From the NCBI GenBank assembly GCA_965229765.1, contig CBDDJT010000003.1:248001-312000 (forward strand): a stretch of 64,000 bases of DNA, written 5' to 3'. Source of the DNA: ASV31 sp965229765. GTDB lineage: Bacteria > Pseudomonadota > Alphaproteobacteria > Rhodobacterales > Rhodobacteraceae. Both the position numbers and the translations under genes were made by a program. The notes beneath the pieces were generated by a model, which was not told where the DNA came from, did no database searches, and worked only from the letters and a program-made list of their open reading frames with translations. Shown piece by piece: positions 50,599 to 59,543 of this stretch (the first letter of the stretch is position 1; each line of letters opens with the position of its first letter).

Positions 50599-51332
50599 GG
50601 CTCGACCTGATGACCTGGCCCGAGGTCGAGGCGCATCTTGCGCGCGGCGGGGGTATCATCCTGCCCGCCGGGTCCACCGAGCAGCATGGGCCGATGGGCC
50701 TGATCGGGACCGACGCATTTTGCGCCACCGCCATCGCCGAGGCGGCCGCCGACCGCTGCGGCGCACTGGTGGCGCCGACGCTGGCGCTGACGCCCGCCCC
50801 CTTCAACACCGCCTTTCCCGGCACGCTGTCGGTGTCCGAGCCGGTCTTTCGCGCGCTTGCCGGCGAGGTGCTGGCGGGGCTGGCCGCCCAGGGCTTCGGC
50901 CCGATCTACCTGCTGAACGGGCATGGCGCGAACCTTGCGCCCCTGCGCGACGCGATCGGGGCAATGCCCGACGCGCGGATCCGGCTGAAAAGCTGGTGGG
51001 ATTTCGAGCCGGTCAACGCCCTGCGGCGGGACTGGTACGGCGACTGGGAAGGGATGCACGCCACGCCCTCCGAGGTCGCCATCACCATGGCCACCCACCG
51101 GCAGGTGGACCCGCCCGAGGCCGCGCGGACCCCGCCGCGCCAGCTGTCGGCGGACTACATCCGGGCCCATTCGGGCGACCGCCACGGCCCGCCGGAGGCG
51201 CACCGCCGCGACTTTCCCGACGGGCGCGTCGGGTCGCATTCGGCGCTGGCGACGCCGGAGCAGGGGCGCGCGCTGCTCGACGCTGCGGCACAAGCGGTCG
51301 CAGAGGACTACGCCGGGTTCGCCACTGCCTGA
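50595..51332 (+). CDS. Creatininase-family amidohydrolase
   Basis: The 245-residue protein starts at MRLDLMTWPEVEAHLARG with ATGA overlap to the GST gene. LPAGSTEQHGPMGLIGTD is the metal-binding start of this family (Glu, His and Asp), NGHGANLAPL gives the second His and MHATPSEVAITMATH the last Glu. This family opens cyclic or linear amides such as creatinine and formamides. Its substrate here is unknown. Its 3' end overlaps the M29-like gene on the other strand by 25 bases. Confidence 0.85.
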   Translation: MRLDLMTWPEVEAHLARGGGIILPAGSTEQHGPMGLIGTDAFCATAIAEAAADRCGALVAPTLALTPAPFNTAFPGTLSVSEPVFRALAGEVLAGLAAQGFGPIYLLNGHGANLAPLRDAIGAMPDARIRLKSWWDFEPVNALRRDWYGDWEGMHATPSEVAITMATHRQVDPPEAARTPPRQLSADYIRAHSGDRHGPPEAHRRDFPDGRVGSHSALATPEQGRALLDAAAQAVAEDYAGFATA

Positions 51333-52423
51333 GGCGCGGCCGTCAGCCGCCCCGTGGGCGCCAGCCCGACCTCGCGCGCGGGATCGGCGAACAGCGCCGC
51401 CGCGTCGGGATACCGCGCCAGGATCTCGGTGCCGCCGGGAACGCGTTCGGGATGAAGCCGCCCGTCCTCCCACACCGCCACGCCATCGAGCCGGATGGTG
51501 GGATCGACCACATTGATCGATATCTCGCCCGGCGCCTGTGCGCCGCAGGTGTGGAAATGCAGGATGCGCGGATTGCCGAAGGCGCCGCCGCCCCAGCGGA
51601 CCACATCGTCGCCCGCCCTCACCGGCCAGGCGCAGCCCGGGTGCATCCCCGCGTGCCAGGAATGGACATGAAAGGCATCGTTCGCGGTCGCGCCGCCCAC
51701 GTGCCGGTAATGCGCCTCGGCCCGCGCGGCGTCGGGGCCATCGAAGCCCATGATCCGGTTGCCGTCGAACCGGACGCGCAGGACATCGTCGAGCGGCAGC
51801 GTGTACGGCTCATAGAAGGTCTTGCCGGTGCCGGTCAGAAAGCCCGCCTGCGCGATCGTCCCGGCATAATCTCGCGCAGGGACCGGCGTGAACACCGAGA
51901 GCGGAAAGCGCCGCACGGACACCTCGGCCGCCGTGGCAGGAAAGCGCGCGCCCGGCCCGGCGAAGTCCGTGCCGAGCGGGCAGGTCACCCGGATCTCGCG
52001 TGCTGCGGCAAGTGCCGCGTTCAGGCAGTCGAGAAGCGCGAGAAAGGCCGCGTGGTCGGCCCGCCCGAAGCCCGAAGCCATCATCCCGCGGTCGAGCGCA
52101 TAGCACATCACGGGCGCCGCGTCCGCCAGCACCGGATCGAACCGCAACTGGTCGCCAAGGCGCGACAGGAACACGGTGCGGTCCGCGCGGCCGATCTCTG
52201 CCATGATCTCTGCCGAGGGTTCGGCGCGGGGGCCAAAGGGTTCTTCGCGTACCGTCGCCGCCAGCCCCAGCGCCACGGCGACCCGCGCCACCTCGTCCGC
52301 AAGGCCCTCGTCGTAATGCCCACCCCCGGCGGGCTCGGTCAGGATCAGCACCGACTGCCCGGGCGTCAGCCCGCCGCAGCGCAGCAACAGGTTCTCTATC
52401 CCCACCCGAAGACCGTGCTGCAC
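51308..52423 (-). CDS. M29/NicX-like metalloenzyme
   Basis: The GTG at 52423 follows GGAGGG by four bases and begins VQHGLRVGIENLLLRCG; an ATG at 52480 would have no ribosome site. The product has 371 residues. The fold resembles M29 aminopeptidases and the related 2,5-dihydroxypyridine dioxygenase NicX. Candidate metal ligands lie in AFHVHSWHAGMHPGC and NPRILHFHTCGAQ. The assignment is weak because the motif order is only loosely the same as in these families. It is divergent from a LysR gene that probably controls it. Confidence 0.5.
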   Translation of the reverse strand: MQHGLRVGIENLLLRCGGLTPGQSVLILTEPAGGGHYDEGLADEVARVAVALGLAATVREEPFGPRAEPSAEIMAEIGRADRTVFLSRLGDQLRFDPVLADAAPVMCYALDRGMMASGFGRADHAAFLALLDCLNAALAAAREIRVTCPLGTDFAGPGARFPATAAEVSVRRFPLSVFTPVPARDYAGTIAQAGFLTGTGKTFYEPYTLPLDDVLRVRFDGNRIMGFDGPDAARAEAHYRHVGGATANDAFHVHSWHAGMHPGCAWPVRAGDDVVRWGGGAFGNPRILHFHTCGAQAPGEISINVVDPTIRLDGVAVWEDGRLHPERVPGGTEILARYPDAAALFADPAREVGLAPTGRLTAAPQAVANPA

Positions 52424-52514
52424 CTTGCCCTCCGCCTGCCTGTGGTGCCCAGAATAGGAAACCGCGGCCAAGCGGGCCATTGAAATAAGATAATGTGATG
52501 TTTTAGTTCAACTT

Positions 52515-53444
52515 ATGATCGCGAACCTTCCCTTCACCGCGCTGCGCACCTTCGAAGCCGTGGCGCGTCTGCGCGGCTTTGGCCGGGCGGCCGAGGAACT
52601 CGGCGTGACCCAAAGCGCCGTCAGCCAGCAGATCCGCGCGCTGGAGGACTGGCTGGGGATGCGGCTCTTGCACCGGCGCGGCGGCCGGGTCAGCGTCACC
52701 GACGAAGGCGCGCGGCTGGCGGCGGCGGTCACGCGCGGCTTTGGCAGCGTGGCCGAGATCTGCCGCGAGCTGCGCGAGGCCCGCGCAGAGCCGATGTCCA
52801 TCGGACTGACCTGCCTGCCGGGCTTTGCCTATGTCTGGCTGATCCCCCGGCTGATCGGCTTTGACCAGCGGCACCCGGAATACCCGGTCTCGATCGCCAC
52901 CTCGGCGCGGCTTGCGGATTTCACCAGCGACGACACCGATGTCGCGATCCGCTACGGTATGGGCAGGTATCCCGGCCTGCACGTGGAAAAACTGCTGGAA
53001 GAATGGCTCTTTCCGGTCTGCGCGCCGTCGCTGCTGGATGACGGCCCGCCCCTGCGCGAGGCCGCCGACCTTGCCGCCCACACGCTTCTGGTCGACGACG
53101 TGACCGATATCGACGGACAGGCCCCCACCTGGCCGTTCTGGGCGCGGGAAGCCGGCGTCGCGCTTCCCAAGCCCGCGCGCGTGCGCCGATTCGGCCAGTC
53201 GAACATGGTGGTGCAGGCCGCAGAGCGTGGGCTGGGCGTGGCGCTGGGCCGCTCGCCGCTGGTGATGGACGCGGTCGCGGCGGGGGGCCTTGTCCGGCCC
53301 TTCGGGCCCTCGGTCGCCTCGCGTTTCGCCTATTGGCTGGTCTGTCCGCCCGATGCGCTGAAGTCGCCACGCATCGCCGCCTTCCGGGACTGGATCGTGT
53401 CAGAGGCGGCGCAGCATGCCCGGCAGGTCAAGGGTCACGGCTGA
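52515..53444 (+). CDS. LysR-family regulator
   Basis: The 309-residue protein has an N-terminal helix-turn-helix with LRTFEAVARLRGFGRAAEEL and GVTQSAVSQQIRALEDWLGM, and a ligand domain typical of the GcvA-like subgroup (SIGLTCLPGFAYVWLIPRL and DVAIRYGMGRYPGLHVEKLL). It is divergent from the M29-like gene and probably regulates it. The start has no evident ribosome site, which is common where such operators overlap. Confidence 0.9.
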   Translation: MIANLPFTALRTFEAVARLRGFGRAAEELGVTQSAVSQQIRALEDWLGMRLLHRRGGRVSVTDEGARLAAAVTRGFGSVAEICRELREARAEPMSIGLTCLPGFAYVWLIPRLIGFDQRHPEYPVSIATSARLADFTSDDTDVAIRYGMGRYPGLHVEKLLEEWLFPVCAPSLLDDGPPLREAADLAAHTLLVDDVTDIDGQAPTWPFWAREAGVALPKPARVRRFGQSNMVVQAAERGLGVALGRSPLVMDAVAAGGLVRPFGPSVASRFAYWLVCPPDALKSPRIAAFRDWIVSEAAQHARQVKGHG

Positions 53445-54496
53445 GCGGAGGCCGCTGACGGCTGGCCGGCCTCTGCCGCGATGCGCCGGTCGACCATCTT
53501 GCGAAAGCGCATCGCCGCCGCATCGAGACCGAGGTTCAGGTAGGGCGTGCGCGGTGCCTTCATGCCGCGATGCACCTCTTCCAGCACCACCTTGTCCTCG
53601 TTGAAGGCCATGGTGGCCCCGGCGAACATGGTCTCTGACATGGCCGTGTCGTCGGGCCGGGCATTGCGGTGCTGGAACCAGAAATAGCGCGAGCGGTCCG
53701 CGTCCACCGGCGTCATGAAGTTGTAGGATATGTTGACGAAGGCGTCGTCGGGCAGGTCCGCCCCCGCGCCCCCGGTGCCCGCGCGGGTGTAGACCGACAT
53801 GTTGATCGCCACGGCGGGCAGCCGCATCTCGTAGTGCTGAAGCCGGTCGCAGGCCTCGGCATAGGGCAGGAAGGGCGCGTAGTAGGGCGGCGCCGCGCGG
53901 TCCGGGATCCAGCGTGACACGATCACCCTGTCGTCGGCGTCCGACATCTCCAGCGGCAGGTTGTCGGTGCCGCCGCCCGCGAAGGAGGTCAGGTGCACCC
54001 AGGCCACGTGCGACGGGTCGAGCAGGTTGTCAGTGATCCAGAGATAGTGGCAGTCGATATCGAGCGCGCCGCAGGCCGTGCGGCCCCACGTCGGGTCGTC
54101 GTAATGCGGGATGTCGAGCATCGCCGAGGGGTCGGCCAGCGCCGGGTCGCCCATCCAGAGCCAGACGAAGCCGTAACGCTCGATCACCGGGTAGGACGCC
54201 ACGCGCGCACGCCGGGGGATCGCGTCGGGCTGGGTCGGCGCGGCGACGCAGGTGCCGGTGCCGTCGAAAGTCAGCCCGTGATAGCCGCAGACCACCCGGT
54301 CGCCCTCCAGCGTGCCCCTGGACAGCGGCAGCTTGCGGTGCGGGCAGGCATCTTCGAGCGCCGCCACCGTGCCGTCGCCCCGGCGAAAGACGACGATCGC
54401 GTCGCCGAGCACCGTCAGGGGCGACAGGGTGTGGCCGATATCCTCGGACCGGGCGCAGACATACCACGTGTTACGGATAAAACCGTCGCTTTCCAT
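53435..54496 (-). CDS. Rieske 2Fe-2S aromatic ring-hydroxylating oxygenase
   Basis: The 353-residue protein has the Rieske motif ACPHRKLPLSRG and VVCGYHGLTFDG (CxH and CxxH) and a catalytic domain with DNLLDPSHVAWVHLTS, the mononuclear Fe ligands. It resembles vanillate or phenoxybenzoate type oxygenases, which demethylate or hydroxylate aromatic acids in the cytoplasm. A reductase partner is needed and is not encoded in the window. It is divergent from the amidohydrolase at 54590 and overlaps the LysR end by ten bases. Confidence 0.9.
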   Translation of the reverse strand: MESDGFIRNTWYVCARSEDIGHTLSPLTVLGDAIVVFRRGDGTVAALEDACPHRKLPLSRGTLEGDRVVCGYHGLTFDGTGTCVAAPTQPDAIPRRARVASYPVIERYGFVWLWMGDPALADPSAMLDIPHYDDPTWGRTACGALDIDCHYLWITDNLLDPSHVAWVHLTSFAGGGTDNLPLEMSDADDRVIVSRWIPDRAAPPYYAPFLPYAEACDRLQHYEMRLPAVAINMSVYTRAGTGGAGADLPDDAFVNISYNFMTPVDADRSRYFWFQHRNARPDDTAMSETMFAGATMAFNEDKVVLEEVHRGMKAPRTPYLNLGLDAAAMRFRKMVDRRIAAEAGQPSAASAQP

Positions 54497-54589
54497 CACA
54501 GGCTCCGGCAGGGATGCGTCTTGCCTTGGACATTAGGCCATGTCTTAGTTTTCCTAAAGCCGTTTCTGGTGGTGGCCTTGGGGTTCGCG

Positions 54590-55594
54590 ATGCACGGACA
54601 TATCGACATGCACGCCCATTTCTACGGCGGGGGACTGGTCGATTTCCTGACCCTGCGGGCCGAGCGGCCCTGCCTGCGCCCCGCGGCCGGCGGCGGGCGC
54701 GAGATGCTGGCAATGAACGGGGCGTTTCCGTTCCTGCCCGCGCATTGGGACCCAAGTGTCGGGCTGGCCCAGATGGACGCGGCGGGGATCGAACGGCGGA
54801 TGCTGACCTTTCCCGGGGCGCTGTGCATCGACGTGCTGCCCGTGGCAGAGGCGGCGGCGGCGATCCGCGGTTTCAACGATCACATGGCAGGGCTGGAGCG
54901 TGACAAGGGCGGGCGCCTCTTCGGGCTGGCCGGTCTGCCGCTGGCCGACATGGGCGCTGCGGCAGACGAGATGCGGCGCGTGCGGCACGACCTGCGCCTG
55001 CCCGGCGCGATCCTGCCCGCCGACTACTTCAACACCGTGGCCGAGGCGCGGCTGCTGACCCCGGTGTTCGAGGCCGCGAACGAGACCGGGGCGCTCGTGA
55101 TGCTGCACCCGGGGCCGCGCGTGGGCGTTCCGCCCGCGCCCCTGGCAGAGGAGTTCGCGCAATACCGGACATCCGCCGTGGCGCTGCAATCGCAACTGTC
55201 CCAAGTGACGCTGACGCTGGTGCTGTCGGACCTGCTGGACGCCTTCCCGCGTGTACGTTGGCAGGTGGTGAACCTTGGCGGCACCCTGCCCTTCATCTTC
55301 GAGCGGATGGAGGCGATCGCGCGCCACCGCTCGCCAGATGCGCCCTTCCCGACCGACCGGCTGCGGCGGATCTGGTACGACTGCGCCTCGCTCGGCCCGC
55401 GCGCGCTGGAGGCGGGCGTGGCGCTCTACGGCGCGGACCGGATCATGCTGGGCACCGACTGGCCGATCTTTCGCGAGGCGCCCGGCGACACCGCGCTGGA
55501 CCCGGCACGCATCGACGACGACGCACGCAAGCTGGTCTCGCACGGGACGGCGGCGGCGCTGCTGGAAGCGGTGGCGGCGGACGCGGGCGGCTAG
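54590..55594 (+). CDS. Amidohydrolase_2 (ACMSD-like) decarboxylase or hydrolase
   Basis: The 334-residue protein begins MHGHIDMHAHF, the HxH metal pair, and continues with LVMLHPGPR and LGTDWPIF. This layout matches the aminocarboxymuconate-semialdehyde decarboxylase group, which includes decarboxylases of hydroxylated aromatic and pyridine acids. The position usually occupied by catalytic His (HGGG or HLGG) reads VVNLGGTLPF, with Asn. A stop shared on opposite strands (CTAG) ends it against the ABC ATPase gene. Confidence 0.83.
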   Translation: MHGHIDMHAHFYGGGLVDFLTLRAERPCLRPAAGGGREMLAMNGAFPFLPAHWDPSVGLAQMDAAGIERRMLTFPGALCIDVLPVAEAAAAIRGFNDHMAGLERDKGGRLFGLAGLPLADMGAAADEMRRVRHDLRLPGAILPADYFNTVAEARLLTPVFEAANETGALVMLHPGPRVGVPPAPLAEEFAQYRTSAVALQSQLSQVTLTLVLSDLLDAFPRVRWQVVNLGGTLPFIFERMEAIARHRSPDAPFPTDRLRRIWYDCASLGPRALEAGVALYGADRIMLGTDWPIFREAPGDTALDPARIDDDARKLVSHGTAAALLEAVAADAGG

Positions 55595-57633
55595 GCGTCC
55601 GTGCCAGCCTTTGCCTGCGCAGTGTCCTGCGCGGCGGCAAGGTCGGGCAGGCCGATATGACACCGCACGACGTGGCCGCCTTCGCCCTTGCGCCAGGGCG
55701 GTGTGTCGGTCTCGCAGATCGTGCCCAGCTTGCGCGGGCAGCGGCGCTGAAAGGCGCAGCCGCGCGCGGGGGGCGCAAGCTCTACCACGTCGTCGGCGGT
55801 CAGGCGCGGCGCGATGTCCGGGTCGGGTTCCAGCACGGCGCCCAGCAGGACCTCGGTATAGGGATGCGACGGCAGGCCATAGACCTTGTCGGACGGCCCG
55901 ACCTCGCACAAGCGTCCCTGGTAGAGCACCGCCACGCGGTCCGACAGCGCCCGCACCACGGCAAGGTCGTGGCTGACGAAGACATAGGTGGTGCCCTGGG
56001 TGCGCTGCAACTCGTCCAACAGGTCGAGAACGGCGGCCTGCACCGAGACATCCAGCGCGGACGTGACCTCGTCGCACAGCACCAGATCGGGCTGCGCGGC
56101 AAAGGCGCGGGCGATGGCCACCCGCTGCTTCTCGCCACCCGACAGCTGCCCCGGCAGCCGGTCGAGGTAATGCGCGCCCAGCCGGACGCGTTCGAGGATC
56201 TCGGTGCTGCGGTCCAGCAACGCCTGCCCGGACAGCCCGAAGTACAGCTTCAGCGGCTGTTCGAGGATCTCGGCCACGGTCTGGCGCGGGTTCAGGCTGT
56301 CGTCGGGGTTCTGGAACACCAGCTGGATGCGGCGCAGCTGGTCGGGGCGGCGCTGTTCCACGACGCCCGGCAGGGGCGTGTCCTCGAACCTGATCTCGCC
56401 GCCCGCCGCGCCCAGAAGGCCGGCGACGGCCTTCAGGATCGTCGACTTGCCCGAACCGGATTCGCCCACGAGGCCCAGCGTCTCGCCCCGCCGCACGGTC
56501 AGCGCGACATCGTCCACCGTGGGCACGGCGGCCGCGCGGCCCATCAGCCGGTCCAGTAGGCCGGGGCGGGAATAGCTGATCGACAGGTCGTCCAGCGTCA
56601 GCACGGGCGCCTCGCCGCGCGCATCTTCGCTGGCGGTGCCCTGCCCCGCGATGGGCAGCGTCAGCGCCTCGGCGGGGAAATGGCAGCGCACCTCGTCGCC
56701 CGACGCAAGCGGCATCAGCCCGGGATGCTCGCTGCGGCAGCGCGGCTGGGCGATGGCGCAGCGGTCGACAAAGGCGCAGCCCGCCCCGGCCTGCCCCGGC
56801 GCGGGCGGGCGGCCGCCAAGGGCGACGGGCAAGGCAGGATCGGACAGGCGCGGGATCGAGGCCAGAAGCCCGCGCGCATAGGGATGCGCCGGTGCCTTCA
56901 GCACCTGCCGGACAGAGCCTTGCAGCACGATCTCGCCTGCATACATCACCGCGACGCGGTCGCAGACCCGCGCGATGGCGCCAAGGTCATGGCTGACATA
57001 GACCATCGCCATGCCGCGGTCTGCCGCGATCTCTCGCAAAAGCTCGAGGATATGGGCCTGGGTGGTGACGTCGAGGCCGGTGGTCGGCTCGTCCAGCAAC
57101 AGCGCGTCGGGCGTCCCCGCCAGCGCCATGGCGATGGCCGCGCGCTGCTGCTGGCCGCCGCTCAGTTCATGGGGGAAGCGGTCGAAGATCGCCTCGGGGT
57201 CGGGCAGGCGCACCTGTCCCAGAAGCTCCAGCACGCGGGCGCGGTGCCGGTCAGCGGGCAGTCCGCCATGCAGGCGCAGCGCCTCGCCCAGCTGCGCGCC
57301 GATGCGCAGCGTCGGCGTCAGCGACTGGCCCGAATTCTGCGGGATCAGCGCCAGCTTGCCGCCGCGCACCGCTTCCAGTTCGGCCCGGGACTTGGCGAAC
57401 ATGTCCTCGCCCCGGTACAGCGCCGAACCCTCCAGCCGCCTGAGCCCGCGCTTCAGGTATCCCATCGCCGCCAGCGCCAGCGTCGACTTGCCCGATCCGG
57501 ATTCGCCCACGAGGCCCAGGCTTTCGCCCGGCGCGACCGTCAGGTCGATGTCGCGCAGCACCGGCAGCGTGGCGCCCGAGCGCCCGGTAAAGCCCACCGA
57601 CAGGCCCCGCACCTCGATCATCGGCCCGCTCAT
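55591..57633 (-). CDS. Dipeptide/oligopeptide-type ABC transporter ATPase, two fused nucleotide-binding domains
   Basis: The 680-residue protein has two ABC cassettes. The first has GESGSGKSTL, LSGGQQQRAAIAMALAG and LLLDEPTTGLD, and the second GESGSGKSTI, LSGGEKQRVAIARAF and LVLCDEVTSALD. The fold of each half fits the DppD/DppF type, including the Cys-rich extension after each (CAFVDRCAIAQPRC and GCAFQRRCPRKLGTIC). Fused ATPases replace the usual two genes. Its start overlaps the permease stop (ATGA). Confidence 0.93.
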   Translation of the reverse strand: MSGPMIEVRGLSVGFTGRSGATLPVLRDIDLTVAPGESLGLVGESGSGKSTLALAAMGYLKRGLRRLEGSALYRGEDMFAKSRAELEAVRGGKLALIPQNSGQSLTPTLRIGAQLGEALRLHGGLPADRHRARVLELLGQVRLPDPEAIFDRFPHELSGGQQQRAAIAMALAGTPDALLLDEPTTGLDVTTQAHILELLREIAADRGMAMVYVSHDLGAIARVCDRVAVMYAGEIVLQGSVRQVLKAPAHPYARGLLASIPRLSDPALPVALGGRPPAPGQAGAGCAFVDRCAIAQPRCRSEHPGLMPLASGDEVRCHFPAEALTLPIAGQGTASEDARGEAPVLTLDDLSISYSRPGLLDRLMGRAAAVPTVDDVALTVRRGETLGLVGESGSGKSTILKAVAGLLGAAGGEIRFEDTPLPGVVEQRRPDQLRRIQLVFQNPDDSLNPRQTVAEILEQPLKLYFGLSGQALLDRSTEILERVRLGAHYLDRLPGQLSGGEKQRVAIARAFAAQPDLVLCDEVTSALDVSVQAAVLDLLDELQRTQGTTYVFVSHDLAVVRALSDRVAVLYQGRLCEVGPSDKVYGLPSHPYTEVLLGAVLEPDPDIAPRLTADDVVELAPPARGCAFQRRCPRKLGTICETDTPPWRKGEGGHVVRCHIGLPDLAAAQDTAQAKAGTDA

Positions 57634-58526
57634 ACCGGGGCCTTCTGCGCGCGGTCGAGGCCCAGCGCCTTGGCCAGCGCGTCCGCCGTCAGGTTGATCC
57701 CGATGATAAGAGAGGACAGCGCGACCACAGGGCCCAGAACGCCCCAGGGCGCGAAGGACATGAAGCCGCGCGCGTCGGCGATCATCAGGCCCCAGTCGGG
57801 CGTGGGCGGCGAGACGCCGAAGCCCAGGAAGCTGAGCGAGGAGAAGGCCAGCAGCATCCATGACCAGCGCATCGCGCCCTCGACCATCAGCGCGTCCAGC
57901 ACGTTGGGCAAAAGCTCTTTCCGGATGATGGTGATACGCCCGTGCCCGCGCGCGCGCGCCGCCGAGACGAAGTCGCGCGCCACCACGTCATGGGTCGCGG
58001 CGCGGGCGATGCGGATCACGGGGATGCCGTAGAAGAAGGCCAACGTGGGGATCAGCACCTCGATCCCGGTGCCGAAGGTCACGATCAGCACCAGCATCTT
58101 CAGGATCCAGGGCAGCGACAGGAAGGCATCGACGACGCGCATCAGGACCTCGTCGGCGCGCCCGCCCACCAGCCCGAACCAGATCCCCAGAAGCCCGCCC
58201 CAGGCCACCGCGACGGGCGTTGCGATGCCGGTGACCAGCAGCGCCTCGCGCCCGCCCATCAGGGTGCGGGTCAGCACGTCGCGGCCCAGGTGATCGGTGC
58301 CCAGCCAGTGCAGGGCACTTGGCCCCTTCAGCATCAGCGTGGCGTCCATTTCACGAAAGTCGTAGGGCACGATCCACGGGCTGACGATCGCCAGAACCAC
58401 GTGGAAGACGACAAGCGTCAGGCCGATGGCGCCGGACGGCCTCGACATCACGTCGCGCAGGACACCGCCCCAGCGCGACAGGGTGCGGGCCCGTCCGGGT
58501 GTCGCTGTGGCGGGCGCGTCGGTCAT
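57630..58526 (-). CDS. Peptide-type ABC transporter permease, DppC-like
   Basis: The 298-residue permease has about six transmembrane helices. The N-terminal region is typical of DppC, with WLGTDHLGRDVLTRTLMGGR, and the EAA loop is YVSAARARGHGRITIIRKEL-like (FVSAARARGHGRITII, then LLPNVLDALMVEG). It forms the membrane channel together with the second permease, to which it is coupled by ATGA overlap. Confidence 0.92.
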   Translation of the reverse strand: MTDAPATATPGRARTLSRWGGVLRDVMSRPSGAIGLTLVVFHVVLAIVSPWIVPYDFREMDATLMLKGPSALHWLGTDHLGRDVLTRTLMGGREALLVTGIATPVAVAWGGLLGIWFGLVGGRADEVLMRVVDAFLSLPWILKMLVLIVTFGTGIEVLIPTLAFFYGIPVIRIARAATHDVVARDFVSAARARGHGRITIIRKELLPNVLDALMVEGAMRWSWMLLAFSSLSFLGFGVSPPTPDWGLMIADARGFMSFAPWGVLGPVVALSSLIIGINLTADALAKALGLDRAQKAPV

Positions 58527-59482
58527 CGCTGCCTCATGTAATGGGTGCGCAGGCGCGGGTTCAGGACCATCGTCAGCAGGTCCGCCGTCAGGTTCACGCC
58601 CACGTAGACCGTGGCCACGATCAGCGCGATGGCCTGCACCACCGGCAGGTCGCGGTCGGAAATGGCGTCGATCATCATCCGGCCAAGGCCCGGGTAGTTG
58701 AACACCACCTCCACCACCACGACGCCCCCCAGAAGCCACGCCACCGTCAGCGCGACCACGTTTATCGCGGGCAGAAGGGCGTTCGGCAGCGCGTGCACGA
58801 AGACGATGCGCCAGTAGGGAACGCCCTTCAGCGTCGCCATCTGAACGTAGTCGCCCGCCATCACCTCGATCACGGACGAACGCACCATGCGCAGGATATG
58901 CGCCGTCATCACCATTGCCAGCACGATCACGGGCAACAGGATCTCCGGGAAGAACTCGGACGCGGGCGCGCTGGCCGATGTCAGCACGATGCCGGGCAGC
59001 CAGCCCAGCCAGACCGAGAAGACGAGGATCAGGATGGTGGCCGAGACGAATTCGGGGATCGTCATGGCAAAGATCGCCCCGGTGGACAGCACAAGGTCGA
59101 TGCCCTTGTCGCGCCAGAGCCCGGTGACGACCCCCAGCACGATGGCCAGCGGAACGCCCACGCCCAGCGCGCAGGCCGCCAGCAGAAGCGAGTTCCTGAG
59201 CCGGTTGCCGACCAGTTCCGCGATGCTTTTCGCGCCGTTGGCCGAAACCCCGAAATCGCCCTGGATCGCGCCTGCGGCCCAGTCGAGGTAGCGTTCGAAC
59301 GGCGGACGGTTCAGCCCCTGTGCCTCTCGGCAGTTTTCCAGCAGGCGGCCCTGCGCCTCGCGTTCGAGGAAGGCGGTGCAGGCGTCACCCGGCAGGATCT
59401 CGACCCCGGCAAAGATGATCACCGAGACGATGACCACGGTCACCGCGCCCAGAAACAGCCGGCGTAGAAGCATTCTCAGCAT
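58523..59482 (-). CDS. Peptide-type ABC transporter permease, DppB-like
   Basis: The 319-residue permease starts MLRMLLRRLFLGAVTVVIVS. The EAA loop is DYVQMATLKGVPYWRIVFVH then ALPNALLPAINV, and FNYPGLGRMMIDAISDRDLP lies near the end, all as in DppB proteins. About six transmembrane helices. It is 61 bases downstream of the binding protein gene and a strong hairpin lies in that gap. Confidence 0.92.
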   Translation of the reverse strand: MLRMLLRRLFLGAVTVVIVSVIIFAGVEILPGDACTAFLEREAQGRLLENCREAQGLNRPPFERYLDWAAGAIQGDFGVSANGAKSIAELVGNRLRNSLLLAACALGVGVPLAIVLGVVTGLWRDKGIDLVLSTGAIFAMTIPEFVSATILILVFSVWLGWLPGIVLTSASAPASEFFPEILLPVIVLAMVMTAHILRMVRSSVIEVMAGDYVQMATLKGVPYWRIVFVHALPNALLPAINVVALTVAWLLGGVVVVEVVFNYPGLGRMMIDAISDRDLPVVQAIALIVATVYVGVNLTADLLTMVLNPRLRTHYMRQR

Positions 59483-59506
59483 GGGGTGTCCAGATCGGAA
59501 GTCGGG

Positions 59507-59537
59507 GGGCCGGGCGCCATGGTGCGGCGCCCGGCCC
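59507..59537. other. Strong intergenic hairpin after the binding-protein gene
   Basis: GGGCCGGGCGCC (59507-59518) pairs perfectly with GGCGCCCGGCCC (59526-59537) across seven bases. It lacks a T tract, so it is more likely an mRNA-stabilising element that raises the level of the binding protein relative to the permeases, as seen in other ABC operons. Confidence 0.65.
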
Positions 59538-59543
59538 GTCCGG

